From contig DASWIV010000255.1 in assembly GCA_036397475.1 (NCBI GenBank), positions 1 through 23,460 on the forward strand: a stretch of 23,460 nucleotides of DNA. The letters are read 5' to 3'. Position numbers and translations under genes: made by a program. The stretch is from DASWIV01 sp036397475. GTDB taxonomy: Bacteria; JAJVIF01; JAPKYR01. Below are positions 7,235 through 14,629 of the stretch, piece after piece. Numbering within the stretch: position 1 is the stretch's first letter; each line of letters begins with the position of its first letter. Below the pieces are notes generated by a model, which made no database searches, was not told the DNA's origin, and saw only the letters and a program-made list of their open reading frames with translations.

Positions 7235-7996
7235 TTGAAAAAAACATTTTCAACTTTAATCGCAGTCCTGTTAATGCTGGGACTATGCTTATATCCGGCT
7301 ATCGCCCAGGAAGGTCCCGACGAAATCGAAAGCAACGATAAAATGGATCTCGCCGATTCAATCGACGGTTTCGAAATCGAGGGCACCATCGGGCCGGACG
7401 ATACCGACGACTGGTATGTCCTCGAAGGCCAGGGAGGCTACTATCCCGAAATCACTCTCGATTTTGACGATGACGATGTCGAGATAGACTGGGAAGTGTA
7501 CTCCGACGACGAAGTTGTCTGGTCAAGTTATGACTACGGCGCTCCCGAGTCAATGAGAGAAGTTGCTGTCCGCGGAACTTGCTACATTCACCTGTGGCAC
7601 TGGTCCGGACAGGGCGACTACACGATCGAGATCACTCCCACCGACGTTGCGAATGACGAGTGCGCTGGAGATGACGAGATCGAACCTAACGACGATATGG
7701 ATCTTGCAGATACAATTTCCGACTTCAAAATTTACGGCTATATGTGCGAGGATGATGAAGACTGGTTTGTCCTCGAAGGACAGGAAGGGCGATACCCGAC
7801 GTTCACCCTGGATTTTGATGAAGACGAGGTCGAGATCGACTGGGAAATTTACTCCGATGAAGATCTGGTTGACGACAGTGTCGATTACGGCGCACCTGAA
7901 AAACTCCGTCCCGAAGTCCCCGGTGTATGTTACATCCACCTGTGGCAGTGGTCGGGCGAAGGCGAGTACACGATCGAGATCGATACCGAAGAATAA
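7235..7996 (+). CDS. Secreted protein of two PPC-like (pre-peptidase C-terminal) domains
   Basis: 253 residues starting at TTG 7235, with AAGGAG ten bases upstream (7219-7224). The first codons MKKTF begin a clear signal peptide ending near AIA-QE (24). The rest is two tandem repeats (residues 30-133 and 148-249). Each opens with EIExND and MDLAD, continues DDWYVLEGQ or EDWFVLEGQ, then DVEIDWEVYS or EVEIDWEIYS, and ends CYIHLW-W-GYTIEI. The opening and the D-D-W segment match the PPC domain (PF04151-type), which normally sits behind secreted proteases. Here no catalytic domain is attached. The many Asp residues could bind calcium; that is inference. A strong terminator follows 20 bases after the stop, so this gene closes its transcription unit. 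Confidence 0.85.
   Translation: MKKTFSTLIAVLLMLGLCLYPAIAQEGPDEIESNDKMDLADSIDGFEIEGTIGPDDTDDWYVLEGQGGYYPEITLDFDDDDVEIDWEVYSDDEVVWSSYDYGAPESMREVAVRGTCYIHLWHWSGQGDYTIEITPTDVANDECAGDDEIEPNDDMDLADTISDFKIYGYMCEDDEDWFVLEGQEGRYPTFTLDFDEDEVEIDWEIYSDEDLVDDSVDYGAPEKLRPEVPGVCYIHLWQWSGEGEYTIEIDTEE
7322..7633 (+). repeat. Tandem PPC-like repeat, copy 1
   Basis: First in-frame copy of the roughly 104-codon unit in the secreted PPC protein, from EIESND to YTIEI. Similarity to copy 2 is visible at DNA level in the segment coding EIDWE-YSD, so the duplication is old but conserved. Confidence 0.8.
7676..7981 (+). repeat. Tandem PPC-like repeat, copy 2
   Basis: Second copy, about 102 codons, from EIEPND to YTIEI, joined to copy 1 by a 14-residue linker. 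The two copies differ mainly in charged surface residues and in a Cys (YMCEDD) found only in this copy. Confidence 0.8.
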
Positions 7997-8017
7997 TTAA
8001 ATTATGTAACGATCATC

Positions 8018-8043
8018 AGGCAGGCTAAGTCCTGCCTTTTTTT
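8018..8043 (+). terminator. Intrinsic terminator after the PPC-repeat gene
   Basis: AGGCAGG (8018-8024) pairs with CCTGCCT (8031-8037) around a six-base loop, followed by seven Ts. A textbook rho-independent terminator separating the left transcription unit from pgeF. Confidence 0.93.
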
Positions 8044-8148
8044 ATCCCCCTTGGTTTATCTGGATGCGATTTGCAAACACTATCTCCCACTTGCAAGAAT
8101 AAGCCAAATATAGCACGATATACGCCCCAGGCATCGTGGGGAGGATAC

Positions 8149-8994
8149 ATGTTTCAATTACACCGGGCAGGAGACCTACTTGTACTGAGGACCGACCTGT
8201 TTCCCCTCACAGTACCGCACGCATTTACTACCAGGCGGCTGTCGATTACCGACAAGCAGCCCGGACAACCCGGTCCGGCAAATTTCAGGGTCGACTCGAT
8301 TTCCGAGACCTGCGAGTGGTGGACAAAGCTTAGAGACTCGCTTTTCACTCCCATCCATATCTGCTACCTGCACAAGCAGGTCCACGGCAACACAGTGAGA
8401 ATTCTCGATTTTGAAAATCTCCCGGGTGACGAGCGGTCGGAAAGCGGGTTCAGTTTCAGAATTCTCGGTGAGGGTGACGGTATGATCAAGCCTTTCACAA
8501 GGCGGAACGTCTTCATCGGGGTTACGACAGCGGACTGCCTTCCGATACTCATTTACGACCAGAATTCGCACACGACCGGAGTGGTGCACGCCGGATGGCG
8601 GTCTGTGGCTGCGGATATAATTGAAAAAGCCTTCACCGGATTCGTTAAAACATTCGATGCCAAACCAACCGATCTGCTCTGGGCAGCAGGACCTTCCATT
8701 GATATCGACCACTACGAGGTTGGGCCGGAAGTTATCGCCGCCCTTGAAACGGCGGGATACTCGGACGCCGACTGGGATATCCTGCCCGACAGGCGTCCCG
8801 GATGGACTCCCGGACGCGGTGACAGGTATATGTTAAGCCTCTCAACCTGCCTTAATATCAGGCTAAGGAAACTGGGAATCCCGGATGAAAATATCGACAT
8901 CTGTAAATTATCGACATACACCAACAAAGTAAATTTTTTCTCGTACAGGCGCGAGGGAAAAGTTATCGGGTTGCAGGCGTCAGTAATCGGTTAA
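8149..8994 (+). CDS. pgeF: Purine nucleoside phosphorylase PgeF/YfiH (laccase-domain family)
   Basis: 281 residues from ATG 8149, chosen because GGGGAGG (8138-8144) lies at good distance; the frame is open back to TTG 8071, but that extension looks non-coding. The family (DUF152, multicopper polyphenol oxidase laccase) phosphorolyses adenosine and inosine and deaminates adenosine in the cytoplasm. In E. coli it also corrects peptidoglycan precursors carrying Ser in place of L-Ala. The zinc and catalytic triad is present: H79 in HKQVHG, C130 in TADCLP and H147 in HAGWRS. GPSIDIDHYEVGPEV (181-195) and FFSYRREG (263-270) are further signatures. The usual CT near the C-terminus reads ST (255-256). 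It lies between a terminator and the export operon, so it may be monocistronic or head that operon. Confidence 0.93.
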   Translation: MFQLHRAGDLLVLRTDLFPLTVPHAFTTRRLSITDKQPGQPGPANFRVDSISETCEWWTKLRDSLFTPIHICYLHKQVHGNTVRILDFENLPGDERSESGFSFRILGEGDGMIKPFTRRNVFIGVTTADCLPILIYDQNSHTTGVVHAGWRSVAADIIEKAFTGFVKTFDAKPTDLLWAAGPSIDIDHYEVGPEVIAALETAGYSDADWDILPDRRPGWTPGRGDRYMLSLSTCLNIRLRKLGIPDENIDICKLSTYTNKVNFFSYRREGKVIGLQASVIG

Positions 8995-9138
8995 TCTGTT
9001 ATAATCCCCCTTTGTGGATTTTCGGATTAAGAAAGATTAACTTATTTAAAATTGAACCGATTTATTCCGCCACAGGGGAGTATTTTACTGAAACCAATGG
9101 CGGTGGACATTGTCTCATGAAAAGTCAGGGCTGAACAC
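8995..9138 (+). other. pgeF-tolC intergenic leader with possible RNA structure
   Basis: A TATAAT at 9000-9005 lacks a properly spaced -35 box. CCGCCA (9067-9072) can pair with TGGCGG (9098-9103). Alternatively, CCACAGGGG (9070-9078) could pair imperfectly with CCCC/TGTGG at 9006-9017. Because the options share bases they would exclude each other, as in attenuators, but no terminator T-run follows either. A weak AATCC/GGATT stem (9003-9020) may end pgeF transcripts. Confidence 0.3.
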
Positions 9139-10665
9139 ATGCTTCATCGTTACGTTTTAACTGGAATTTACCTAACTCTTTTCGCCATTATCGCCGTCCC
9201 GGCATATTCCCAGACTGAATTACTCGATCCGGGTTCAGATCAGGAGCCCGCATATTTAAGCCTTAACGACTGCCTTGAGATCGCAGATGTCTCAAACATA
9301 AGCCTGCAGAGAACGAGGATTGGTGTAGGATTGAGCCTGCTCGAGAGAATGCGTGCGGAAAGCGTATTCGATCCCGGTTTTGAGCTGGATTTATCAGGTG
9401 GAAGCGCTCGCAGGTCGGGCGGCACAGGATCCACAGGCACCAACTCAAACATGGATTTCGGTGCCCGGTATAATCTTCCTACCACAATTGGCGGCAGCTG
9501 GGTATTTTCGCTCGATCAGACACGGGACTGGGGATCGACCACAACAGACCAGCAATCGGTTAATTTTACAACATACAACACACAGCTTGGATTAACTTAC
9601 TCAATGCCACTGTTCGAAGGCAGCGGAGATTTCATCAACCGTGTCGGGATCATCAAGTCCAATATTTCCATTAACAGGGCGGAGTTATCGGTAAACGAAG
9701 CTAAGCGGGGATTGAGAGCTTCAATAATTGAGGCCTATGTAAATGCGGTCCTGGCCGCGGTACGTATAGATGTTGCACTACTGAGCCTCGAGACCGCGAG
9801 CGCACTTGTTGATGAGGTTCAGGCGCGCATCGATGTCGGACAGCTCGCAGAGTACGAACTTCTGTCCGCTCAATCGGGGCTCGCGGAACGGCAGGAATCG
9901 CTGATCAATGCCAATTCGGCATTCCAGACATCACTTGATACATTGAAAAACCTTACAGGGATTCCCATATCGCGGGAAATTGGGATAGATACCGACTTTC
10001 TAACACCATTGAAGTCTGAATATTTGTTTGATGAACTTTTCATTCAGGCGCAGAGAAACAGGCGGGACCTTGATGATCTTGACCTGCGTCTGCAGCAGGC
10101 GGAACTAGACCGGATGCTTGCCGCCGACCGCGTTCAGCCGTCGCTGACATGGAACACTGTGATGGGCCTGTCCGGTGAAGGTGGAAGTTACAGCAGAAGT
10201 ATCGAGTCAGTGGGTGATTTCAACTGGTTCACGGGTCTGTCCTACAAGATTCCTCTTGGAGGAAATCGCGCGGCAAGGGCGGATTTTCAATCATCCGGTC
10301 TCAACATCGATCAGATAAATCTTGAGAAAACTGATTTTCTCAGGAACCTGGAGCGGGACATTCGTTCGGCGCTTGAGAATCTCTCCAACGCGAATCTGAG
10401 AATAGATGTTACGGAGGAGGGGTTGCACGTCCAGGAAATAAAACTCGAGCGGGAGCGGCAGAGATTTTCTCTCGGACTCATCACATCGCGCGACCTTTTA
10501 GATTTCGACCTCGAACTTGCCAACGCGCACCTGGCGTATTACCGCGCGATGGCGGACTCGATACTTGCCGTGTCGCGAATCGAATTCCTGGTCAACGACT
10601 CTTTTCTGCCGGATTCAATTCTCTTGAATACCGATTATTACGAGGATGGACAGATCACACAATGA
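9139..10665 (+). CDS. TolC-family outer-membrane efflux protein
   Basis: 508 residues with a signal peptide ending AYS-QT (about 25). Members form trimeric outer-membrane channels with a long periplasmic alpha-barrel, linked through an adaptor to an inner-membrane pump. LSLNDCLEIADVSNISLQ near 40-57 is the standard start of the first OEP half. The coiled-coil stretches near 225-275 and 415-465 (SLGLITSRDLLDFDLELAN in the latter) mark the paired helical hairpins. A Ser/Gly/Thr-rich section near 90-105 lies where surface strands begin. AGGG lies nine bases before the ATG. The stop overlaps the ABC ATPase start by four bases (ATGA), so the two are coupled, and the adaptor gene follows in the same operon. 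Confidence 0.93.
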   Translation: MLHRYVLTGIYLTLFAIIAVPAYSQTELLDPGSDQEPAYLSLNDCLEIADVSNISLQRTRIGVGLSLLERMRAESVFDPGFELDLSGGSARRSGGTGSTGTNSNMDFGARYNLPTTIGGSWVFSLDQTRDWGSTTTDQQSVNFTTYNTQLGLTYSMPLFEGSGDFINRVGIIKSNISINRAELSVNEAKRGLRASIIEAYVNAVLAAVRIDVALLSLETASALVDEVQARIDVGQLAEYELLSAQSGLAERQESLINANSAFQTSLDTLKNLTGIPISREIGIDTDFLTPLKSEYLFDELFIQAQRNRRDLDDLDLRLQQAELDRMLAADRVQPSLTWNTVMGLSGEGGSYSRSIESVGDFNWFTGLSYKIPLGGNRAARADFQSSGLNIDQINLEKTDFLRNLERDIRSALENLSNANLRIDVTEEGLHVQEIKLERERQRFSLGLITSRDLLDFDLELANAHLAYYRAMADSILAVSRIEFLVNDSFLPDSILLNTDYYEDGQITQ

Positions 10666-11378
10666 GTGAGAAGTCGCTCATAAAAGTGGAAAATGTCAAA
10701 AAAATATATCGGATGGGCGGTACGTCCGTCCATGCGCTGGATGGCGTAAACCTGACGATAGAAAATGGGGAGTTTGTTGCGATAATGGGTGTGTCGGGAA
10801 GCGGCAAAAGCACCCTGATGAATATCCTCGGATGCCTTGACCGCCCCACATCGGGACATTACCGGCTGTCCGGCGACGATGTCAGCACGATGACGGATAA
10901 TGAACTTGCGCATGTACGGAATGAACGCATCGGGTTTGTATTCCAGTCGTTCAACCTGCTGCCACGAACGAGTGCTATCGAAAATGTCGAGTTGCCCCTG
11001 GTTTACGCGAACGCATCGCACAGGCGGGAAAAGTCGATTGTCGCCCTGACCAAGGTCGGATTGGGAGAGAGAGTTCACCACAGGCCAAACGAATTATCCG
11101 GCGGCGAACAGCAGAGGGTAGCTGTTGCGAGGGCAATTATCAACAATCCGGATATTCTGCTTGCCGACGAGCCTACAGGTAATCTCGACAGTCGGGTCTC
11201 GGCTGAAATAATGGAACTTTTCTGGGAGCTGAATGTCACAGGTAAAACGATATTGATCGTAACCCATGAGGAAGAGATCGCGGAATATGCAGGCCGGGTT
11301 GTCAGGATGCTCGACGGCAAAAAAATCTCAGACACTACCCATCCGCCAAAGTTATCAGGTTCACGGGTTACGGCGTGA
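10662..11378 (+). CDS. ABC transporter ATPase, MacB/LolD/FtsE type
   Basis: 238 residues, a single nucleotide-binding domain with no membrane part. Walker A GVSGSGKS is at 43-50, the Q-loop in FVFQSFNLL (Q95), the signature LSGGEQQR at 145-152, Walker B ILLADEP at 165-171 followed by TGNLD, and the H-loop His at 202 (VTHEEE). The PTSG, ILGCLDRP and LADEPTGNLD wording is typical of the LolD/MacB branch. Those ATPases drive mechanotransmission-type export through an FtsX-fold permease rather than classical import. It is encoded between tolC and a Yip1-domain membrane protein, with the adaptor next, but its expected permease is not in this window. Start and stop both overlap neighbours or nearly so, so this is a tightly packed operon. 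Confidence 0.95.
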   Translation: MSEKSLIKVENVKKIYRMGGTSVHALDGVNLTIENGEFVAIMGVSGSGKSTLMNILGCLDRPTSGHYRLSGDDVSTMTDNELAHVRNERIGFVFQSFNLLPRTSAIENVELPLVYANASHRREKSIVALTKVGLGERVHHRPNELSGGEQQRVAVARAIINNPDILLADEPTGNLDSRVSAEIMELFWELNVTGKTILIVTHEEEIAEYAGRVVRMLDGKKISDTTHPPKLSGSRVTA

Positions 11379-11392
11379 CAAGGGGAACAGAC

Positions 11393-12238
11393 ATGGATGA
11401 GCTGGAAAAAAATACGAGCGAAGAATTGGAAGAATCCACGGCGGTAGTCGATGAAGGGGAAGACCTCGACGAGGACGAGGATGAAGATGATGAAGATCTG
11501 ACGGCTGTGGAAAAAATCACGGGCGTGTACACCTCCCCGGATGCTACATTCAAATATCTCTCCTTAAAACCGGATTTCTGGACTGCCTTCATTGTTATCT
11601 CACTGATTTCGATAGCGCTCGGGATGATCGCGATGCCCAAAATGCTTCCGGCAATGGAAGAAGGGGCAGTCACCCAGATGGCACCCATGTTTCAAGGGTC
11701 ACCAGAAGAACAGGATGCCCAGATGGCAATAGGCCTGAAGACGGTCAGGATCATGGCTTACGTCCAGGCATTCCTCGCTCCGATCGGTTATCTGATCGCA
11801 TGGCTGATATATGTAGTCCTGATTTACTTTATCGGGATGGTGATGGGACACGATGTGCATTTTAAACGTTTGTGGGGGGTGGTCCCGTGGGCAACTTTCA
11901 TATCGATCCTGGGACAGATAGCGACTACAGCGGTAATTGCGACCAGAGAGTCCTTTACCATGGCGCAGTTACAGGATATGCATATAGTTAAGCCTTACAG
12001 CGCCCTGGCAATTGTTCCTTCAACAACCGAAATTCCATATTTTGTCGAGGCAATCCTCGCGTCAATCGATCCTTTCCTTATATGGGGATTTTTTGTACTC
12101 GCGTTCGCCGTCTTCCACAGCAACAAATGCTCACGCGCACATGCTTACATGGTCACAGGCATTACAATCGCAATTATGATTCTCGGTGGTGCCGGTCTGG
12201 CCGCCATGGGACACATGATGCAGCCGGGAGCAAATTAA
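11393..12238 (+). CDS. Yip1-domain-like polytopic membrane protein with acidic N-terminus
   Basis: 281 residues from ATG 11393, preferred because AAGGGG (11380-11385) is seven bases upstream. An in-frame GTG at 11375 overlaps the ATPase stop and is the alternative. The first 35 residues are strongly acidic (EGEDLDEDEDEDDEDL near 21-36) and presumably cytoplasmic. Around five hydrophobic helices follow (about 63-82, 120-150, 163-185, 217-240, 252-273). The phrase GVYTSPDATFKYLSLKPDFW resembles the entry to Yip1 domains (PF04893), where a short soluble lead precedes the first helix. Bacterial Yip1 proteins have no firm function. Its place between ABC ATPase and adaptor makes it a candidate accessory or even translocating subunit; that is inference. 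It has no MacB/FtsX features such as a large periplasmic domain. Confidence 0.75.
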   Translation: MDELEKNTSEELEESTAVVDEGEDLDEDEDEDDEDLTAVEKITGVYTSPDATFKYLSLKPDFWTAFIVISLISIALGMIAMPKMLPAMEEGAVTQMAPMFQGSPEEQDAQMAIGLKTVRIMAYVQAFLAPIGYLIAWLIYVVLIYFIGMVMGHDVHFKRLWGVVPWATFISILGQIATTAVIATRESFTMAQLQDMHIVKPYSALAIVPSTTEIPYFVEAILASIDPFLIWGFFVLAFAVFHSNKCSRAHAYMVTGITIAIMILGGAGLAAMGHMMQPGAN

Positions 12239-12253
12239 ACGGAAGATTTTAAA

Positions 12254-13582
12254 ATGGGGAAAGAAAAGAAAAAGAAAAAAGCCGCACGGCGAAAACTGAT
12301 GAACTGGATCTTCTTCGTGGTTCTGGTCGCGCTCGTCGGCGGAATTGCATACACATCATATTCGAAGACAAAAAAAGAGACTCGGTGGACTATCCAGGAT
12401 TATCAGTCCACCGAATCCGTATATACAGGCGACCTGCGGTTAACAATTCTCGCGTCATCCACCCTGCATCCGTACGAAATTGTCCAGGTTCGCCCGGAAG
12501 CCAGCGGCAAGGTCGAGGAACTGTTCGCCGATGTCGGGGACTGGGTAAATGTTGGCGATCCACTCGCTACACTCGACCAGGAAAACCTGCTCACTCAACT
12601 CGATTCAGCAAGGGCATCCCTGACCCAGGCACGCGCCAGGTTAAGCGAGGTCGAGCGCGGATGGCAGCCATCGCAGAAACAGTCGCTTGAATCGAATGTG
12701 GAATCCGCGGAACTTGCCCTGCGTGAAGCTCAGGAGGATCTCGATTACACAGCCGACCTGCATGCGTCCGGATTTGCGTCGGACGAAGAGCTTGACAGCG
12801 CACAGGCGGCGGTCGAGCAGGCACAGCAGAATCTCGACCACGCCCGGGATGCGTTGCGGGTTTTACTGGACGGGTCCACCGAAGGGCAGCTCCTTGAAGC
12901 GCGCGCATCTGTCCAGCTTGCGCAGGTCCGTGTAACCGAAGCGGAAAACGCACTTGGCGACGCTACTGTTTACTCACCCATGTCGGGAGTGATTTTATCC
13001 AGGGATGTTACTGTAGGAAGCGTGGTTGTAAGCACGCTGGCGAGTTTCAGTGTCGGGGATTCCCTTTTCACGATCGGTGATCTAACCACGATGAAATCGA
13101 TCGCATCCGTGAACGAATCGGATATCGGATTCGTTGAGCAGGGGCAGGAAGTTATCCTGGAAGTAGATTCTTATCCCGATGAGGAATTTCACGGCACGGT
13201 GACAAAAATTCATCCGCAGGCGTCGCAGGCGAGCGGGGTAACATCGTTCACTGTAGAGATAGATGTTCCCAACGACGACGGGAGATTGATGGCTGGCATG
13301 TCGGCTGAAGTCCAGATTGTGACGGATTCATTCGACAGCCTGCTGCTGATTCCCGATGTCGCTCTCGCGGAAAAGGATGACAAATATTATGTGTTTGTCG
13401 TTGATGACAATCAAAAGATAGAGATCCGCGAAGTCGAGACCGGTGAAACCAACTACGAGGAGACTGAAATATTAAGCGGACTTGAAGTCGGCGAACAGGT
13501 TATAGTGAAAGGCGTACCCAGGGATCTGCTGGAAGAAATGGATAAGGGCTCCAATTCAGGAATTTCGGTCAGGTTCGATTAA
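12254..13582 (+). CDS. HlyD/MacA-type periplasmic adaptor (membrane fusion protein)
   Basis: 442 residues. A very basic cytoplasmic start (KEKKKKKAARRK) precedes one membrane anchor (about 17-35), so it stays anchored rather than being a lipoprotein. The lipoyl-like half motif VRPEASGKVEELFADVGDWV is near 79-98. A long alpha-hairpin coiled coil rich in Ala, Gln and Glu (about 110-235) reaches towards TolC. The second lipoyl half (VYSPMSGVILS) is near 238-248, followed by the beta-barrel and membrane-proximal domains. Adaptors of this class seal the inner-membrane pump to the TolC channel. With the TolC and ATPase genes upstream this forms an ABC-type tripartite exporter lacking its permease gene. 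A GGAAG sequence lies about ten bases before the ATG. Confidence 0.93.
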   Translation: MGKEKKKKKAARRKLMNWIFFVVLVALVGGIAYTSYSKTKKETRWTIQDYQSTESVYTGDLRLTILASSTLHPYEIVQVRPEASGKVEELFADVGDWVNVGDPLATLDQENLLTQLDSARASLTQARARLSEVERGWQPSQKQSLESNVESAELALREAQEDLDYTADLHASGFASDEELDSAQAAVEQAQQNLDHARDALRVLLDGSTEGQLLEARASVQLAQVRVTEAENALGDATVYSPMSGVILSRDVTVGSVVVSTLASFSVGDSLFTIGDLTTMKSIASVNESDIGFVEQGQEVILEVDSYPDEEFHGTVTKIHPQASQASGVTSFTVEIDVPNDDGRLMAGMSAEVQIVTDSFDSLLLIPDVALAEKDDKYYVFVVDDNQKIEIREVETGETNYEETEILSGLEVGEQVIVKGVPRDLLEEMDKGSNSGISVRFD

Positions 13583-13587
13583 GTTAT

Positions 13588-13616
13588 TTCATACCAATGC
13601 GAATAAATGATAGAAT
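13588..13616 (+). promoter_or_regulatory. Possible sigma70-type promoter for the small flippase pair
   Basis: TTCATA (13588-13593), a 17-base spacer, then TAGAAT (13611-13616). The predicted start would be near 13623, leaving a leader of about 15 bases without a Shine-Dalgarno. A second GATAAT at 13626-13631 would place the transcript start exactly on the ATG. Weak evidence, based on the hexamers only. Confidence 0.35.
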
Positions 13617-13637
13617 GCACGGGCTGATAATTTTGCC

Positions 13638-14015
13638 ATGCCCAGTGCCAAGGTTTTAACCATACTCTTTACCGCGATCTCGATGGGTGCCATCGGGCAG
13701 ATCTCGATGAAAACGGGGATGAACATTGTCCGCAATTCGTCCGGCGGTGCCCTGAGGCCCATGCGGAACGCTCTCTTCAGTATTTTCACCAACTTCTGGG
13801 TACTATTCGGCTTATCAATTTACGTGGTGTCAACGGTACTATGGCTATGGGTGCTTTCAAAGGTTGACCTGTCGTTTGCATATCCCTGTATCAGCGTGAG
13901 TTACATCATCATTATTGTTGCCGGGAAATTCCTGTTCAAGGAACGGATAGATAAATGGAAGATCGGGGCGATAATTCTGATTCTCGCGGGAATTATCTGC
14001 CTTGGGTTCAGCTGA
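13638..14015 (+). CDS. SMR/EamA-type small membrane protein, ArnE-like subunit 1
   Basis: 125 residues with four predicted helices (about 5-22, 51-70, 75-96, 103-123). The segment VLWLWVLSKVDLSFAYP, then a hydrophobic helix and KERIDKWK, follows the pattern of ArnE, the small subunit of the undecaprenyl-phosphate aminoarabinose flippase. The membrane-embedded Glu required by SMR drug pumps such as EmrE (Glu14) is replaced by Gly in the matching stretch MGAIGQISMK. A drug antiporter role is therefore less likely than flipping a lipid-linked sugar or another amphipathic substrate. The stop shares one base with the next gene's start (TGATG). Together they look like an obligate heterodimer, as in ArnE/ArnF. 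Confidence 0.8.
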   Translation: MPSAKVLTILFTAISMGAIGQISMKTGMNIVRNSSGGALRPMRNALFSIFTNFWVLFGLSIYVVSTVLWLWVLSKVDLSFAYPCISVSYIIIIVAGKFLFKERIDKWKIGAIILILAGIICLGFS

Positions 14016-14452
14016 TGGAAAAATCCGCCGTAAAAATAAAAAAAGCGTCTCCGGGCATGATCCTGTTCATCATAATCATGGTGACTATGGCGGGTGTCGC
14101 CCAGGTATTCATTAAGTCGGGAGTAAATTTCATAAAGTCGCCTGAGCAACTTGGCGGGTTTCCTTCCAATCTTTCGGAATTCTTCGTCATGGTTTTTTAC
14201 TGGCAGGTTTTTCTTGGACTCTGCTTTTATTTTGTATTCGGACTTGCCTGGCTGAAAATTTTATCGTCGGTACCGGTCAGCTTCGCGTTTCCGTTCCTGG
14301 CAATCAGCTATATTGTGATAATTTTGGGAAGTTACCTGTTCCTGAATGAACCCATTAATGCACTAAAATTAACTTCGATAGTCCTTATAATTCTCGGCGT
14401 GGTCAGCCTGTCGCGCTCCGACACAACCGAGTCGGTACAGTCCTCCCGTTAG
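14015..14452 (+). CDS. SMR/EamA-type small membrane protein, ArnF-like subunit 2
   Basis: 145 residues from ATG 14015, which overlaps the previous stop by one base. The frame is open upstream to 13955, but that part is the shadow of its neighbour. Four helices are predicted (about 14-33, 55-77, 85-106, 114-131). ILSSVPVSFAFPFLAISY (about 86-103) closely mirrors the VLSKVDLSFAYPCISVSY of subunit 1, so the pair arose by duplication. The Glu14 position of drug-exporting SMR proteins is Ala here (MAGVAQVFIK). The C-terminal tail is short and polar. The pair presumably acts in the inner membrane, and its substrate is unknown. Confidence 0.82.
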   Translation: MEKSAVKIKKASPGMILFIIIMVTMAGVAQVFIKSGVNFIKSPEQLGGFPSNLSEFFVMVFYWQVFLGLCFYFVFGLAWLKILSSVPVSFAFPFLAISYIVIILGSYLFLNEPINALKLTSIVLIILGVVSLSRSDTTESVQSSR

Positions 14453-14489
14453 GGCATTCACTTCATCGATAAAATATTAGCCGCTGTTT

Positions 14490-14503
14490 TTAATCCGTAT
14501 TAA
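14490..14503. promoter_or_regulatory. Short palindrome upstream of the phosphatase gene
   Basis: TTAAT-CCGT-ATTAA, a 14-base inverted repeat in the 177-base gap between the flippase pair and the SpoIIE gene. It could be an operator half-site pair, or chance in AT-rich DNA. No terminator for the flippase pair was seen in this gap. Confidence 0.25.
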
Positions 14504-14586
14504 ACGGAACATATCTCTCTTAATGCCAAAAGCCTGAAAAATAAGCGGTTACTAGGTTTAATAAAACAATACTTGCACAAAAGTTT

Positions 14587-14618
14587 CGAAGGTAATTTTA
14601 GGAAAACTTTCACCTTCG
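14587..14618 (+). promoter_or_regulatory. Leader hairpin before the pseudo-receiver phosphatase gene
   Basis: CGAAGGT (14587-14593) pairs perfectly with ACCTTCG (14612-14618) around an 18-base loop. The AGG of the likely ribosome site (14620-14622) begins two bases after the stem. A stem this close could modulate initiation at ATG 14630. Confidence 0.35.
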
Positions 14619-14629
14619 CAGGTATTGTT

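Noticed and set aside
7563..8000. A 145-codon + strand ORF overlapping the PPC-repeat gene in another frame
   Set aside because: It arises from the repeated sequence and lacks a plausible start or composition.
8071..8148. TTG start extending pgeF by 26 residues
   Set aside because: The ATG at 8149 has a strong GGGGAGG, and the extension is polar, unconserved-looking sequence just past a terminator.
8176..8712. A 178-codon - strand ORF inside pgeF
   Set aside because: Fully inside a gene with all PgeF signature residues; no domain or ribosome site.
11375..11392. GTG start for the Yip1-like protein overlapping the ATPase stop
   Set aside because: ATG 11393 has AAGGGG at the right distance, whereas the GTG has none.
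14573..14629. TTG start extending the pseudo-receiver phosphatase by 19 residues
   Set aside because: The receiver fold begins right after ATG 14630, and the extension contains the leader hairpin.
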